The notes below the pieces were generated by a model. It did not search any database and was not told where the DNA came from. It was given only the letters and a program-made list of their open reading frames with translations. The position numbers and the translations under genes are program-made. Source: TMED88 sp964515335 (GTDB lineage: Bacteria; Myxococcota_A; UBA9160; UBA4427). Taken from it: 64,000 bases of DNA. The DNA is taken from NCBI GenBank assembly GCA_964515335.1, contig CAZETS010000004.1, positions 49,010 through 113,009 on the forward strand. The letters are read 5' to 3'. Position 1 is the stretch's first letter, and every line of letters starts with the position of its first letter. Of the stretch, positions 1 to 9,425 are shown one piece after another.

Positions 1-831
1 CGCGGCGCCGTCAAGGTGCGCGTCAACAGCCGCGCGCTGCTCGAGGAGAGCCTTCGCGGCGGTGTACTGAAGGACCGGCCCGAGGTTTTCGCCCCACTCT
101 GCGTCGTGATCGACAAGCTCGAGAAGATCGGTGCAGACGCCGTCGTCGAGCAGCTCACGTCGGCCGAGGGCGGGGTCGGGCTCGACGAGCCGGCCGCCCG
201 CGACGTGATCGCAATGCTCGGCGCGCGCGACCTCGACCAGGCGGCGCGCCACGTCAGCGAGGACTCGGCAGCCCTCGCCGACCTGCGTCGCCTCTTCGAG
301 CTGCTCGACGCCTACGGGGTGCGCGACCAGGTCGTCTTCGACGCCTCGGTGGTGCGGGGCCTGGCCTATTACACGGGCGTCGTATTCGAGGCCTTCGACG
401 CCGCGGGCAACCTGCGCTCGATCTGCGGCGGTGGCCGCTACGACCGCCTGGCCGAGACGCTCGGCGGCAAGCCGGTCCCGGCGGTGGGCTTCGGGTTCGG
501 CGACATGGTGATCGCCGAGCTGCTCGCCGACATGAAGCTCATGCCCGAGCCGCCGCGCGAGGTGGACGACGTGGTGTTCGCCTTCGACGAGCAGCAGCGC
601 CCCGCCGCGGTGCGGCTGGCGGGCCGTCTTCGCGGCGAGGAACGCCGGGTCGAGCTGTCGCTCAGCGGCGGGCGGCTCAAGCGCGCGCTCGCCGACGCGG
701 ACCGGATCGGCGCCCGGCGCCTCTGGATGCTCGGCCCCGACGAGGTGGCCCGCGGCGTGGCCCGCGTCCGCGACCTCTCGACCGGCGAGGAGCAGGAAGA
801 GCAGCTCCCCGCGCGAGAGCCGCAGGAGTGA
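1..831 (+). CDS. hisS: Histidine-tRNA ligase, C-terminal part (5' end outside window)
   Basis: Charges tRNA-His with histidine in the cytoplasm. The frame is open from base 1, so the N-terminal part, including class II motifs 1 and 2, lies upstream of the window. The visible part has the histidine-binding segment GLAYYTGVVFEAF and the class II motif 3 region CGGGRYDRL, followed by a C-terminal anticodon-binding alpha/beta domain (from about base 560). GLAYYTG, rather than the GLDYY of the E. coli type, is a variant I associate with archaeal-like bacterial HisRS. Its TGA stop overlaps the GTG start of speA, so the two are probably co-transcribed. The identification is firm; only the start is unseen. 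Confidence 0.95.
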   Translation, partial: RGAVKVRVNSRALLEESLRGGVLKDRPEVFAPLCVVIDKLEKIGADAVVEQLTSAEGGVGLDEPAARDVIAMLGARDLDQAARHVSEDSAALADLRRLFELLDAYGVRDQVVFDASVVRGLAYYTGVVFEAFDAAGNLRSICGGGRYDRLAETLGGKPVPAVGFGFGDMVIAELLADMKLMPEPPREVDDVVFAFDEQQRPAAVRLAGRLRGEERRVELSLSGGRLKRALADADRIGARRLWMLGPDEVARGVARVRDLSTGEEQEEQLPAREPQE

Positions 832-2771
832 ACCACCCGGCGGCTGGGCACGGAAGCGATCGCATGCAGACTGACTGGACCACACGAGACAGCCTCGATC
901 TGTACGCCGTCGAGCGCTGGGGCGAGGGCTACTTCGACGTCAACGAAGCCGGGCACGTCGTCGTGCGACCGAGAAGAGACGCCGGCGCCACCATCGACCT
1001 GCTCGACCTCGTCGGGGACCTGCGCCGGCGCGGCTTGCGCACGCCCATGCTGATCCGCTTCTCCGACATCCTGGCGAGCCGCGTGGAGGGATTGGCGGCC
1101 GCCTTCCGGGCCGCGATCGACGAATCGGGCTATGCGGGCCGCTATCGAGGTGTGTACCCCATCAAAGTCAATCAGCAGCGCCACGTCGTCGAGGAGATCG
1201 TCCAGTACGGGCGCGCCTGCGGGTTGGGGCTCGAGGCGGGCAGCAAGCCCGAGCTGCTGATCGCGATCGCTTGCCTCGACAACCCCGAAGCGCTGATCGT
1301 CTGCAACGGTTTCAAGGACCGCTCGTACATCGAGACGGCAATGCTCGCCCAGCGACTCGGGCGCACGCCCGTCATCGTGATCGACCGCTACGCCGAGCTC
1401 GAGCTGGTCATCAAGACGTCGCACGAACTCGGCATCCGTCCGCACGTGGGCCTGCGGGCGCGGCTCGCCGCCCAGGGCTCGGGCCGCTGGCTCGAGTCGA
1501 GCGGCCGACGGTCGAAGTTCGGGCTCTCGCCGTCGGAGGTCGTGCTGGCGGTCGAGCGGCTGCGCGCCGAAGACATGCTCGACTGCCTCGAGCTGCTGCA
1601 CTGCCACATCGGCTCGCAGATCACGGCGATTCGCGCCCACAAGGAGGCGCTGCGCGAACTCGCTCAGATCTACGTCGGCCTGCGCGCCCTCGGCGCCGAT
1701 TCCCTCTCGTTGCTCGACGTGGGCGGCGGCCTGGCGGTCGACTACGACGGCACGCAGAGCGACTTCCATTCGTCCGCCAACTATCGCGTGCAGGAGTACG
1801 CGAACGACGTCGTCGACGCCGTGCAGCGGGCCTGCGCGGAAGCCGAGGTCACCGTGCCCGACATCGTCAGCGAGTCGGGCCGGGCGATGGTCGCCCATCA
1901 CTCCGTGCTGGTGTTCGACGTGATCGGCGCGGACCGCATGCTGACGGGCCTTCCCCCCCAGCCCGTCGAAGACGACGCACACGCCGTGCTGCGGCAGCTC
2001 GACGAGGTGCGCGAGACGATCAGCAGCGGCCGCATCGAGGAGGCGTACCACGACGCCGTGCAGATCCACGAAGAGGCCACTTCGCTCTTCGCCCTGGGCC
2101 ACCTCGACCTGCCGACCCGGGCGCGCGTCGACCGGCTCTTCCTGCACTGCTGCGAGCGGATCGACGACGAGGTGCGGCAGATGGACCCCGTCCCCGAGGA
2201 CCTGGCGGCCCTGTCCACCGAGCTGGCCGACACCTACTTCGGAAACTTCTCGGTCTTCCAGTCGGCGCCCGACCACTGGGCGGTCCGACAGCTCTTCCCG
2301 TTGATGCCGATCCATCGGCTCGACGAGCAGCCGAATCGACGCGCCGTCTTCGCCGACATCACCTGCGACAGCGACGGCAAGGTCGACCGCTTCATCGACC
2401 GCGACGAAGAGAAGCGCACCCTCGAGCTGCACGACTTCGACGGCCGACCCTACTACCTGGGCCTCTTCCTGGTCGGCGCCTACCAGGAGATCCTCGGCGA
2501 CTTCCACAACCTCTTCGGCGACACCGATGCCGTGCACGTGCGGCTGCACGAGACCGACGGCTACGGGGTCGAGCACGTCGTCGAAGGCGACGAGGTCTCG
2601 GAGGTGCTCTCCTACGTGCAGTACGACATCCGCGCCCTCCAGGAGCGCATGCGCCAGACGCTGGAGCGGGCGCTGCGCGAGCGGCGCATCGACCTCGACG
2701 ACTCGCGCCTGCTGCGCCGCCGCTTCGAGGAGGGGCTGCGCCAGTACACCTACCTCGCGAGCGACGACTGA
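828..2771 (+). CDS. speA: Biosynthetic arginine decarboxylase
   Basis: PLP enzyme (fold III, Orn/Lys/Arg decarboxylase class 2) that converts arginine to agmatine, the first step of putrescine synthesis by the agmatine route. The 647-residue length matches the E. coli SpeA family (about 650). Visible: the PLP lysine in YPIKVNQ (about K113), LEAGSKPEL, the glycine-rich phosphate loop DVGGGLAVDYDG, SESGRA, and the C-terminal active-site segment ITCDSDGKVDRFID plus GAYQEILGDFHNLFGD. The start may be the GTG at 828, overlapping the hisS stop, or the ATG at 864; the first 12 residues are not conserved, so the choice is open. xthA follows 15 bp downstream on the same strand. Confidence 0.96.
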   Translation: MNHPAAGHGSDRMQTDWTTRDSLDLYAVERWGEGYFDVNEAGHVVVRPRRDAGATIDLLDLVGDLRRRGLRTPMLIRFSDILASRVEGLAAAFRAAIDESGYAGRYRGVYPIKVNQQRHVVEEIVQYGRACGLGLEAGSKPELLIAIACLDNPEALIVCNGFKDRSYIETAMLAQRLGRTPVIVIDRYAELELVIKTSHELGIRPHVGLRARLAAQGSGRWLESSGRRSKFGLSPSEVVLAVERLRAEDMLDCLELLHCHIGSQITAIRAHKEALRELAQIYVGLRALGADSLSLLDVGGGLAVDYDGTQSDFHSSANYRVQEYANDVVDAVQRACAEAEVTVPDIVSESGRAMVAHHSVLVFDVIGADRMLTGLPPQPVEDDAHAVLRQLDEVRETISSGRIEEAYHDAVQIHEEATSLFALGHLDLPTRARVDRLFLHCCERIDDEVRQMDPVPEDLAALSTELADTYFGNFSVFQSAPDHWAVRQLFPLMPIHRLDEQPNRRAVFADITCDSDGKVDRFIDRDEEKRTLELHDFDGRPYYLGLFLVGAYQEILGDFHNLFGDTDAVHVRLHETDGYGVEHVVEGDEVSEVLSYVQYDIRALQERMRQTLERALRERRIDLDDSRLLRRRFEEGLRQYTYLASDD

Positions 2772-2786
2772 GGCCTCGCACGCCAG

Positions 2787-3587
2787 ATGTCCGAACGACC
2801 GCTGCGCATCTTCTCCTGGAACGTGAACGGCATTCGCGCCGCCACCGGCAAGGGCTTCGCCGACTGGCTCAAGCGCTGCCGGGCCGAGATCGTCGGCGTG
2901 CAGGAGGTGCGCGCCCTGCCCGGCGAGATTCCGCCCGAGTTGACACGCATGCGGCGCTACCACCAGCACTGGACCGCCGCCGAGCGCCGCGGCTACAGCG
3001 GCGTGGGGCTGCTCTCGCGCCGCAAGCCCGACACGTTCGAGACCTCGCTCGGCGAGTCGCGCTTCGACGTGGAGGGCAGGCTGCAGATCGCGCGCTTCGG
3101 CCGGCTGGTGGTCGCGAACGGCTACTTCCCGAACGGCAACGGCAAGGATCGCGACAACAGCCGCATCCCCTACAAGCTCGACTGGTACCGGGCGCTCTTC
3201 GACAGGCTCGAACGCCTGCGCCGCGGCGGCCATCGCGTGCTCGTGATGGGCGACTTCAACACGGCCCACCGCGAGATCGACCTCGCGCGCCCCAAGCAGA
3301 ACGAGAAGACCTCGGGCTTCACGCCGGTCGAGCGCGAGGAGCTCGACCGCTGGGTGCGCGCCGGCTGGGTCGACACCTTCCGCCGCTTCGAGCCGGGCGA
3401 GGGGCGCTACACCTGGTGGAGCCAGCGATTCGGCGTGCGCGAGAAGAACATCGGCTGGCGCATCGACTACGTGCTGGCCTCGCCGTCGGCGATGAAGTAC
3501 GTCCGGCGCGCCTTCATCCACCACCACGTCACGGGCTCGGACCACTGCCCGATCGGGGTGGACGTCGATCCGGCGATCTTCGGCTGA
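2787..3587 (+). CDS. xthA: Exodeoxyribonuclease III / AP endonuclease
   Basis: DNA repair nuclease of the exonuclease-endonuclease-phosphatase fold that incises at abasic sites and removes 3' blocking groups. At 266 residues it is the normal XthA size. Family motifs in order: FSWNVNGIRA at the N-terminus, the metal ligand glutamate in VGVQEVRA (E40), the catalytic segment GDFNTAHREIDL (about 153-165), the substrate loop TWWS, WRIDYVLAS, and the C-terminal GSDHCPIG (about 250) with the catalytic histidine. It lies 15 bp after speA and may share its transcript. About 130 bp without a gene follow. Confidence 0.95.
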   Translation: MSERPLRIFSWNVNGIRAATGKGFADWLKRCRAEIVGVQEVRALPGEIPPELTRMRRYHQHWTAAERRGYSGVGLLSRRKPDTFETSLGESRFDVEGRLQIARFGRLVVANGYFPNGNGKDRDNSRIPYKLDWYRALFDRLERLRRGGHRVLVMGDFNTAHREIDLARPKQNEKTSGFTPVEREELDRWVRAGWVDTFRRFEPGEGRYTWWSQRFGVREKNIGWRIDYVLASPSAMKYVRRAFIHHHVTGSDHCPIGVDVDPAIFG

Positions 3588-3721
3588 GACACGGCCAGCC
3601 GCTCGCGTGACCCCGAGGTCTCGCGCCCCGCGTAGTCGCGAGTTCGCATACGACGCGATCCGGCGGGCGCGACCAACCAGGCAGCGCTGACCTCGGCACG
3701 CGGCTTGCGTTGCTGCGTGAC

Positions 3722-4558
3722 ATGTTTCGAGCGATGCAGAGCGCCCGCACACAGGACCGGCGGCGCGACGACCTCGGCGACGCGCTCGGCCTGCTGGCCT
3801 CGGTGTGGCTCGTGCTCGCGCTCGGCGGCGCCGTGGCGCCGCTCGTCGGCGCCCGGGCCGCCACCCTCGCGTCTTTCGGCCTCGCGGGCGGGCTGTGTGC
3901 GGTGGACGCGGGCCTGAGGGGGCGGCGGGCTCCGCGGGCGCGGCCGACGCCCGGAAGCTTCTGCGTCGGACTCGGCGGCGCGGCGGCGTTCGCCGTCGCC
4001 GGCTTCCTCGTCGCTCCCGCGATCGTGCTGGTGACGGCCCTGTTCGCCACCTCGATCGGCCTGGCGCCGCCCGCTTCGCAGCGGGCGACCGCCGGGGCGG
4101 CGGCGCTGCTGGGCTCGCTGGTGCTCGCGCCCGCGTTCGAAGAGCACCTCTACCGCGGCCGGCTGCTCCCGGCGCTGGCCCGGCGCACCGGCCCAAGCGC
4201 CGCCGTGATCGTGTCGAGCGCGCTGTTCGCCCTGCCCCATCTCACACCGAGCAACATCATCGGCACGTCGCTGGCCGGACTCGTCTTCGGGGCCACCCGC
4301 CTCGCGACCGGCCGCACCGCCGACTGCGTGGCCCTTCATGTCGGCATGAACGTGGCCGGGCTGAGCCTCGCCGGGCACCTGCCGTTCTCGACGCCGTTAC
4401 CGGGCGCCGGGGCGAGCGCGGCTGCGTGCGCGGCGCTGGTGACCGGCCTGGCGATCGCCATTCGGGGGCGTGAGCGCGGGCAGAGTCGCCGACCTCGGCG
4501 TCCTGCGGCGGCCGCCACCACGATGCGGCTCGCACGCCGACGGGTAGCGTCGCGATGA
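3722..4558 (+). CDS. CPBP (CAAX/abortive-infection) family intramembrane metalloprotease
   Basis: Multi-pass membrane protein of about 278 residues with the three motifs of the CPBP (Rce1-like) family in order: EEHLYRGRLLPAL (EExxxR, about residue 140), the FALPHL histidine motif (about 169) and HVGMN (HxxxN, about 206). Bacterial CPBP proteins are putative intramembrane proteases; some process prenylated proteins or bacteriocin-like peptides. No substrate is suggested here. The ATG at 3722 was chosen over an in-frame TTG at 3710. The stop overlaps the ATG of the next membrane protein (ATGA), so the two are translationally coupled and may work together. The C-terminus is arginine-rich. Confidence 0.85.
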   Translation: MFRAMQSARTQDRRRDDLGDALGLLASVWLVLALGGAVAPLVGARAATLASFGLAGGLCAVDAGLRGRRAPRARPTPGSFCVGLGGAAAFAVAGFLVAPAIVLVTALFATSIGLAPPASQRATAGAAALLGSLVLAPAFEEHLYRGRLLPALARRTGPSAAVIVSSALFALPHLTPSNIIGTSLAGLVFGATRLATGRTADCVALHVGMNVAGLSLAGHLPFSTPLPGAGASAAACAALVTGLAIAIRGRERGQSRRPRRPAAAATTMRLARRRVASR

Positions 4559-5571
4559 AGCGCGGTCTACGGGGCCTCCAGACGTGCAGCGCGGCCGGCA
4601 ATCGCACGATCAGCGCCGGCGTCGTGGCGAGCTATCTGGTCGCCGCGATGATCTGCGTGCCGGACGCGGCACGGCGCGCCGAGCTGCACTACACGATCGT
4701 GCTCACGTTGGGCTACGGCCATCTCGTGAGCGCGCTCACCGCCTCGTACCTGCGCGGCCCGCCGCCCGGGCAGCGACCGGCCCCCCGCTACGCGAGGACG
4801 ATCGCGGCCTGGGGCGGCGTCCTCGCGGGCTTCGTGATGTTCACCCAGAAGCTCGCCGCCGAGCCGCTCTTCACGCTGAGCCTGCTCGCGATCGCCGCTC
4901 TGCACACCGCCGAGAACGACCTCGCGCTCGGCCACGCCTACGAGCGCGGTGGCCGGATCGGCCGCCACTCGCGATCGCCCGACGACTGGCTCGCGGCCCT
5001 CGGCATCACGTGGTTGATCCTGTCGGCGAGCGGCATGGCGCTCGCCCTCGGGCTCGATGCGGCCGAGGCCACGCCTCTTCCGGTCGACGCCGCGTGGTCG
5101 GCGTGGATGTTCCGCGGCCTGGCGCTGCTCGCCGGCATCGTGCTCGTCGCACGCGAGCGGGGCCGCCGCAACGAATCGCTCGGCCTCGCACTCATCGGCA
5201 CGAGCATCCTGCTGGACGCCTCGATCCTGGAGCGGTTCGGCATCGCCTTCGGCGACGTCTTCGCGGCCTCGACGGGGTATCACCTCGTGAGCTGGCTCGT
5301 GCTGAGCGTGCAGCGCGCCCGCCTCGCGGGCGCGGCCCGCGAAGCCCGCCGCCTGCTCGCCGCCACCCACATCGGCCCGATCGCTCTGGCGCTGACCTGC
5401 TCGACGGTCGAGACACCCGCCACCGCCGCCGTCCGCGCCGCCTTCTTCGCGCCGGCCCCGTACCTGTACTGGTCGATCGCCCACGTCGTGCACACCGCGA
5501 CGCTGCGCGAGCGGCGTGCTCGCGGGGCGAGAGATCAGTCGACGAGGCGAGCGGACAGCAGCCGAGCCTGA
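4555..5571 (+). CDS. Multi-pass membrane protein of unknown function
   Basis: I do not recognise a family. The 338-residue protein has about seven hydrophobic segments, starting near VVASYLVAAMICV and including VLTLGYGHLVSALTAS, LAALGITWLILSASGMALA and MFRGLALLAGIVLVA, joined by Arg-rich loops; the tail is basic. YTIVLTLGYGHLVSA resembles segments of integral-membrane proteins with buried histidines, but this is only an impression. It starts inside the stop codon of the upstream CPBP protease (4-base overlap) and converges on the RHS gene. A partner or substrate role for the protease is possible but unsupported beyond the coupling. Confidence 0.7.
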   Translation: MKRGLRGLQTCSAAGNRTISAGVVASYLVAAMICVPDAARRAELHYTIVLTLGYGHLVSALTASYLRGPPPGQRPAPRYARTIAAWGGVLAGFVMFTQKLAAEPLFTLSLLAIAALHTAENDLALGHAYERGGRIGRHSRSPDDWLAALGITWLILSASGMALALGLDAAEATPLPVDAAWSAWMFRGLALLAGIVLVARERGRRNESLGLALIGTSILLDASILERFGIAFGDVFAASTGYHLVSWLVLSVQRARLAGAAREARRLLAATHIGPIALALTCSTVETPATAAVRAAFFAPAPYLYWSIAHVVHTATLRERRARGARDQSTRRADSSRA

Positions 5572-5685
5572 GCATCGATGGGCACGGTCGCCATGTGCCG
5601 GGCCAGGAAGCCGGCGATTCCCTCCGAATGGGTATGAATCGTCCAGCTGTCGAGCGAGAAGAAGAGAGAGGCTGCGCCTGGACAC

Positions 5686-8600
5686 TCATCTGCGCCTCGA
5701 CCTCCGGCGTGTCACCGAAACGAACGCGAAGGCGATCGCGAGCTGCACGCCAACGAGGACCAGACCCCATCCGCTCGACGACCCCGACGTCGCGATGGCC
5801 ATCGGGGAGCATGTCGTCGAGACGACCGCCTCGCGGGGATGCCTGAGCTTCCTGGAGCCAACGCCCGCCTGCAGCACCAGGATCGGATGCCAGCGCCCGT
5901 CAGTGAGAACGTCAACGCGGACACTGCAACCGCATTCGGCGCTCCCTTCCAGCTGCGCATCCAGCATGGCGCCGAGCGCCGTCATGGAAGCGCCCAGCAA
6001 ACTGAGGCTCATGTTGAAGGTGACCAGCCCGGTCCCCATGACGACGGGTCCGGTGTACAGAAACCACGTCGCCACTGCGCGAGTGACGGTGGTGACTCCG
6101 CTCGCCTCCGCATGCCCGCCGGTCGGGTCCCACAGGAACACCGGGTTTCCCAACGTGTACGAGAACTGGTTGACGTACTGGTAGATCGGATCCGGCGAGA
6201 TGAACCGTCCGATCGCGGGATCGTAGAGCCGTGAGCCGAGCAGCAAGAAGCCGCCGAGACCCCTGCCGCCCGCGAACGTTCGATCGTCCGGCACGGTGCC
6301 GTAGGTCTGCTCGACGCCGAAGGGGCCGTAGGTGTGGTGCAGCACCGGATCGCCGGCGTCGTCGGTGACGAGCATGATGTTCTTGCGGAAGTCCAGGTGG
6401 CGATACAGGCGGTTGCCGCTGACGAGGTCGATCGAGACCTCGTCGAGATCGAGGCCCAGCGGAAGACCGTTGGCGTCGCCGACGATCTCGCCGCCGAAGA
6501 GCGACGTCGTCGTCACGCCGTCGATCGTGGAGGAGACCTGCCGGCCGAGGCTGTCCCACTGCAGCGTGATCGACGGGCCGATGCTCGTCGGGCGGCCGTT
6601 GGGGCTCCAGGTCAGCGTGTCGCCGTCGCGCTCGACGAGGAAGCCGGCGGCGTCCCAGGCGTAGGTGTGGTCGACGTCTCCCTGAACGGAGAGCAGTCGG
6701 TTGCGCTCAGCGTTGAAGGTCATCTCGCGCTTCGGCACGCCGAGGTCGCTCACGCCGAGCCAGTTGCCGAGGGCGTCGAACCAGTGCCGCCCGTAGTCGT
6801 ACTCGAGGCCCAGAGCGAGGTTCTCGGGCTGCCACACCTGGACCGTCGCGCCCGGCGTGCCGAGCGGGTCTGGGCCGTTCGGGACCAGCCCCAGGCGATA
6901 GCCCTCCAGGCTGACCGCCGCGGGCGGCCCTCCCGACCAGCCCGGCAGATTCGTCTGGGTGCCGAGGCACAGCGCGTTGAGACCGAGGCACTGGGCATAG
7001 CCGATCTGCGTCTCCTCGATCCACGTGCTGACCCCGGGTCTCTGGAGCTTCGTATTGGTGAGCAGACCGAACGTCGGATCGTAGGTATGGGTGCGCACGA
7101 GCCCGTTGCCGTAGGTGATGGTGTCGATATGACCGCCCGAGAAGGAGCGTGACAGCACCACCACGCCGTCGTCGCGCAGCTCGATCTCGCGATCGGCCAG
7201 GTCGTAGGCGCGCTCGATGGTGCGAACCGGCGGCGCACCCGGAGCCATCCGGTAGGTGCGGCGGACTTCGCGGGATCGCGCGTCGTAGTCGATGTCGGTC
7301 ACCTCGCCCCGCGGATGCACGATCCGCACGACGCGCCCGGCTCCGTCGTGGGCGAACAGCTCGGGCGCGCCGTGGACCGAGTCGAGTCGGGAGACGAGCC
7401 GCCCCTGCACGAAGACGCTCTGCATGCTCTGCACCTCGACGCCGTCCTGCAGCAGGGTCAGGCGCGTGACGCGCCCGACCGCGTCGCGCTGCAGCTCTCG
7501 GCGCATGCCGTTCGGGCGCTCGACGGCGATCAGGTTGCCGGCGGCGTCGTACTCGAAGCGCGTGACCTGCCATACGCCGTCGACGATTTCGCGGCGCTCG
7601 ACCAGATCGCCGAATCCGTCGTAGACGTGCTCGGTGTCGGCCCCGTAGGGCCGCGTGATCCGCGAGACCCGTCCGTCGCTGCGGCGGTCGATCTCGAGCA
7701 GGTGCAGGGCCGTGTCGGTGTCGCCGAGGGCGTCGTGGCCCACTCTCTCGACGGTCCGCACGTTGCGGTCCCCGTCGAACGCCACCTTGCGGATGCCCGG
7801 GCGCCCCGGCGAGAGGGCATCCCGGATGTCGGTCCCCTCGACCAGGTCGCCGACCGCGTCGAACTCGCGGTAGTCGGTATGGGTCGAGGTGATCACCTCG
7901 GCCGCGTATCCGTGCTCGCCGTGATCGGCGAGCCACGAAAAAGTGCCGTCGGGACGGCCCACCTCCGAGATGGTTCCATCCCAGTTCCGCCCGTAGCCGT
8001 GGATCTCGCCCTCGCCGTTGCCGACCGCCGTGAGCCAGCCGTCGTACCCGCGAGTCTCGACGAGACCGATCGAGTCGGTGATCCGTGCGATCGCTCGCGC
8101 ATGGGGGTCCGCGCGATTGACGGCTCCATCCGCATACGTGATCGACAGCACGTTGCCGGTAGGCAGCGTGAGCGACACGGGGGCGTCGTCCAGCCAGGTG
8201 GTGGCGGTGGTCGCGCCGGCGGCATCCGTCACCGCAGCGGGTCGAAGACCGTTCCAGGTATAGGTGGTCTCGTCGCCCACGGCATCGACGAAGCGGTGCA
8301 GCCGGCCCTCGTCGTCGTACCGGAAGGTGCTGAGGCCACCGCGCGGATCGACGACACGCGTGTAGTGGAGGCCGCTCGAAGCATCGCTCCCGTACTCGAA
8401 GCTGGTCATGCGCACGCCGTCTCCCTGCTGCCAGACCAGCGTGAGGCGGCCGTCGAGATACCGGTACGCGGTGCGCTCTGCCTCGCTGTTGGTCGCGGAC
8501 GTGAGCAGACCGGCCTCATAGGTGTAGCGCCAGCCCGGACGCCCCTGCGCGACGTCGAAGCCGTCGCGTGCGGCCACCGGTCGGCACTGATCGTCACTCG

Positions 8601-9264
8601 TGTAGTCGGCGACCCGACCCGCCCGGTCCGTGATCTCGCGGACGCAACCCATCATGGTGTAGCGGATGTCGAAGACCGGCGTGCAGCCGTGGAAGGGCAG
8701 GCACTGCGACATGCCGACGACCCGGTCGACACCGAGCACGGGCGCGACGTCGTAGGACAGAAAGGGACCTCCTGCGGCGCGCCAGTGCAGCCTCGTGAGC
8801 CGGTGCGTGTTCGGATCGAAGGTGTGTGTGAGTCCACCCTTCGTCTCCATCTGGGTCGCATCGAGCTTGACCCAGTGCGTGCCCGGCACGACTTCACCGT
8901 CAGCGACCGTCGTCACGTCGTGCACGGCGCCGGATGGATCGACGAAGGTCGTTCCGTCGTAGCTGGACTCCCACGCCCACAGCCAGCTCCGAGAGGTCGA
9001 GTTGTAGACGGCGCCGATCTCGACGGTCGTCACCAGCGTTTCGAGGGTGAGGTCGACGCGGCGGAGATGCAGGTTGCCTCCGGCCACATCGACCACGGCG
9101 CCGGGAACGTGGACCTGCAGCGGGCCCCGGTAGTCGAGAACACCCGGTATCGGGTCGATCGAGACTGGATGGGCACAGCCGGGCGCGAGGACGAGGGCGA
9201 AGATCTGGACGACGGCGAGGCATCGCGTGGTCGTCGCGACGAGAAAACGGCTCGGGTGGCTCAT
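5686..9264 (-). CDS. RHS/YD-repeat lipoprotein with C-terminal membrane tail
   Basis: A 1192-residue cell-envelope protein. The N-terminus is a lipoprotein signal ending in LVLAPGC (lipidated Cys about 30). Residues roughly 200-1000 are a long array of degenerate YD repeats of the type TRFEYDAAGNLIAVERPNG, which in known RHS proteins form a beta-barrel cocoon. The canonical RHS core end is present (RLYDPAIGRFISPDP, then YTLGNPVFLWDPTGG, ending about 1050). The last 142 residues have two hydrophobic stretches, a CGC motif, and a terminal transmembrane helix followed by RRRSRRR. No recognisable toxin domain is seen, and no immunity gene follows; the downstream gene converges. Codon use looks slightly less GC-rich than its neighbours. 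Confidence 0.9.
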   Translation of the reverse strand: MSHPSRFLVATTTRCLAVVQIFALVLAPGCAHPVSIDPIPGVLDYRGPLQVHVPGAVVDVAGGNLHLRRVDLTLETLVTTVEIGAVYNSTSRSWLWAWESSYDGTTFVDPSGAVHDVTTVADGEVVPGTHWVKLDATQMETKGGLTHTFDPNTHRLTRLHWRAAGGPFLSYDVAPVLGVDRVVGMSQCLPFHGCTPVFDIRYTMMGCVREITDRAGRVADYTSDDQCRPVAARDGFDVAQGRPGWRYTYEAGLLTSATNSEAERTAYRYLDGRLTLVWQQGDGVRMTSFEYGSDASSGLHYTRVVDPRGGLSTFRYDDEGRLHRFVDAVGDETTYTWNGLRPAAVTDAAGATTATTWLDDAPVSLTLPTGNVLSITYADGAVNRADPHARAIARITDSIGLVETRGYDGWLTAVGNGEGEIHGYGRNWDGTISEVGRPDGTFSWLADHGEHGYAAEVITSTHTDYREFDAVGDLVEGTDIRDALSPGRPGIRKVAFDGDRNVRTVERVGHDALGDTDTALHLLEIDRRSDGRVSRITRPYGADTEHVYDGFGDLVERREIVDGVWQVTRFEYDAAGNLIAVERPNGMRRELQRDAVGRVTRLTLLQDGVEVQSMQSVFVQGRLVSRLDSVHGAPELFAHDGAGRVVRIVHPRGEVTDIDYDARSREVRRTYRMAPGAPPVRTIERAYDLADREIELRDDGVVVLSRSFSGGHIDTITYGNGLVRTHTYDPTFGLLTNTKLQRPGVSTWIEETQIGYAQCLGLNALCLGTQTNLPGWSGGPPAAVSLEGYRLGLVPNGPDPLGTPGATVQVWQPENLALGLEYDYGRHWFDALGNWLGVSDLGVPKREMTFNAERNRLLSVQGDVDHTYAWDAAGFLVERDGDTLTWSPNGRPTSIGPSITLQWDSLGRQVSSTIDGVTTTSLFGGEIVGDANGLPLGLDLDEVSIDLVSGNRLYRHLDFRKNIMLVTDDAGDPVLHHTYGPFGVEQTYGTVPDDRTFAGGRGLGGFLLLGSRLYDPAIGRFISPDPIYQYVNQFSYTLGNPVFLWDPTGGHAEASGVTTVTRAVATWFLYTGPVVMGTGLVTFNMSLSLLGASMTALGAMLDAQLEGSAECGCSVRVDVLTDGRWHPILVLQAGVGSRKLRHPREAVVSTTCSPMAIATSGSSSGWGLVLVGVQLAIAFAFVSVTRRRSRRR

Positions 9265-9425
9265 GGGCGATTGCTCCGGCTGGCTCGGGACCGGGGCTTC
9301 GCGGGGCGCTGGTGGAGGTCATTGCAGACTCCGCGCCAAGCCGGCCGGACGACGGGAGGGGTTTGTGAGATAGCCTCTGGCCTCGGAGCCGAAGCCGGCG
9401 GCAGCGGGCGGGGGAGCGCGACGGC

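Noticed and set aside
3694..3710. Sigma-54-like promoter CGGCACG-CGGC-TTGCG before the CPBP gene
   Set aside because: The -12 element would lie only about 14 bp before the chosen ATG, and two consensus positions differ; no enhancer-binding protein nearby.
438..4196. Very long open frame antisense to hisS, speA and xthA (and similar ones opposite other genes, e.g. 58180-62490)
   Set aside because: High GC keeps antisense frames open; the translations are low-complexity Arg/Ala/Gly-rich and the real genes on the other strand have clear family motifs.
5686..6100. RHS C-terminus as a polymorphic toxin
   Set aside because: No nuclease or other toxin motif, two hydrophobic stretches instead, and no small immunity gene after it; the next gene is convergent.
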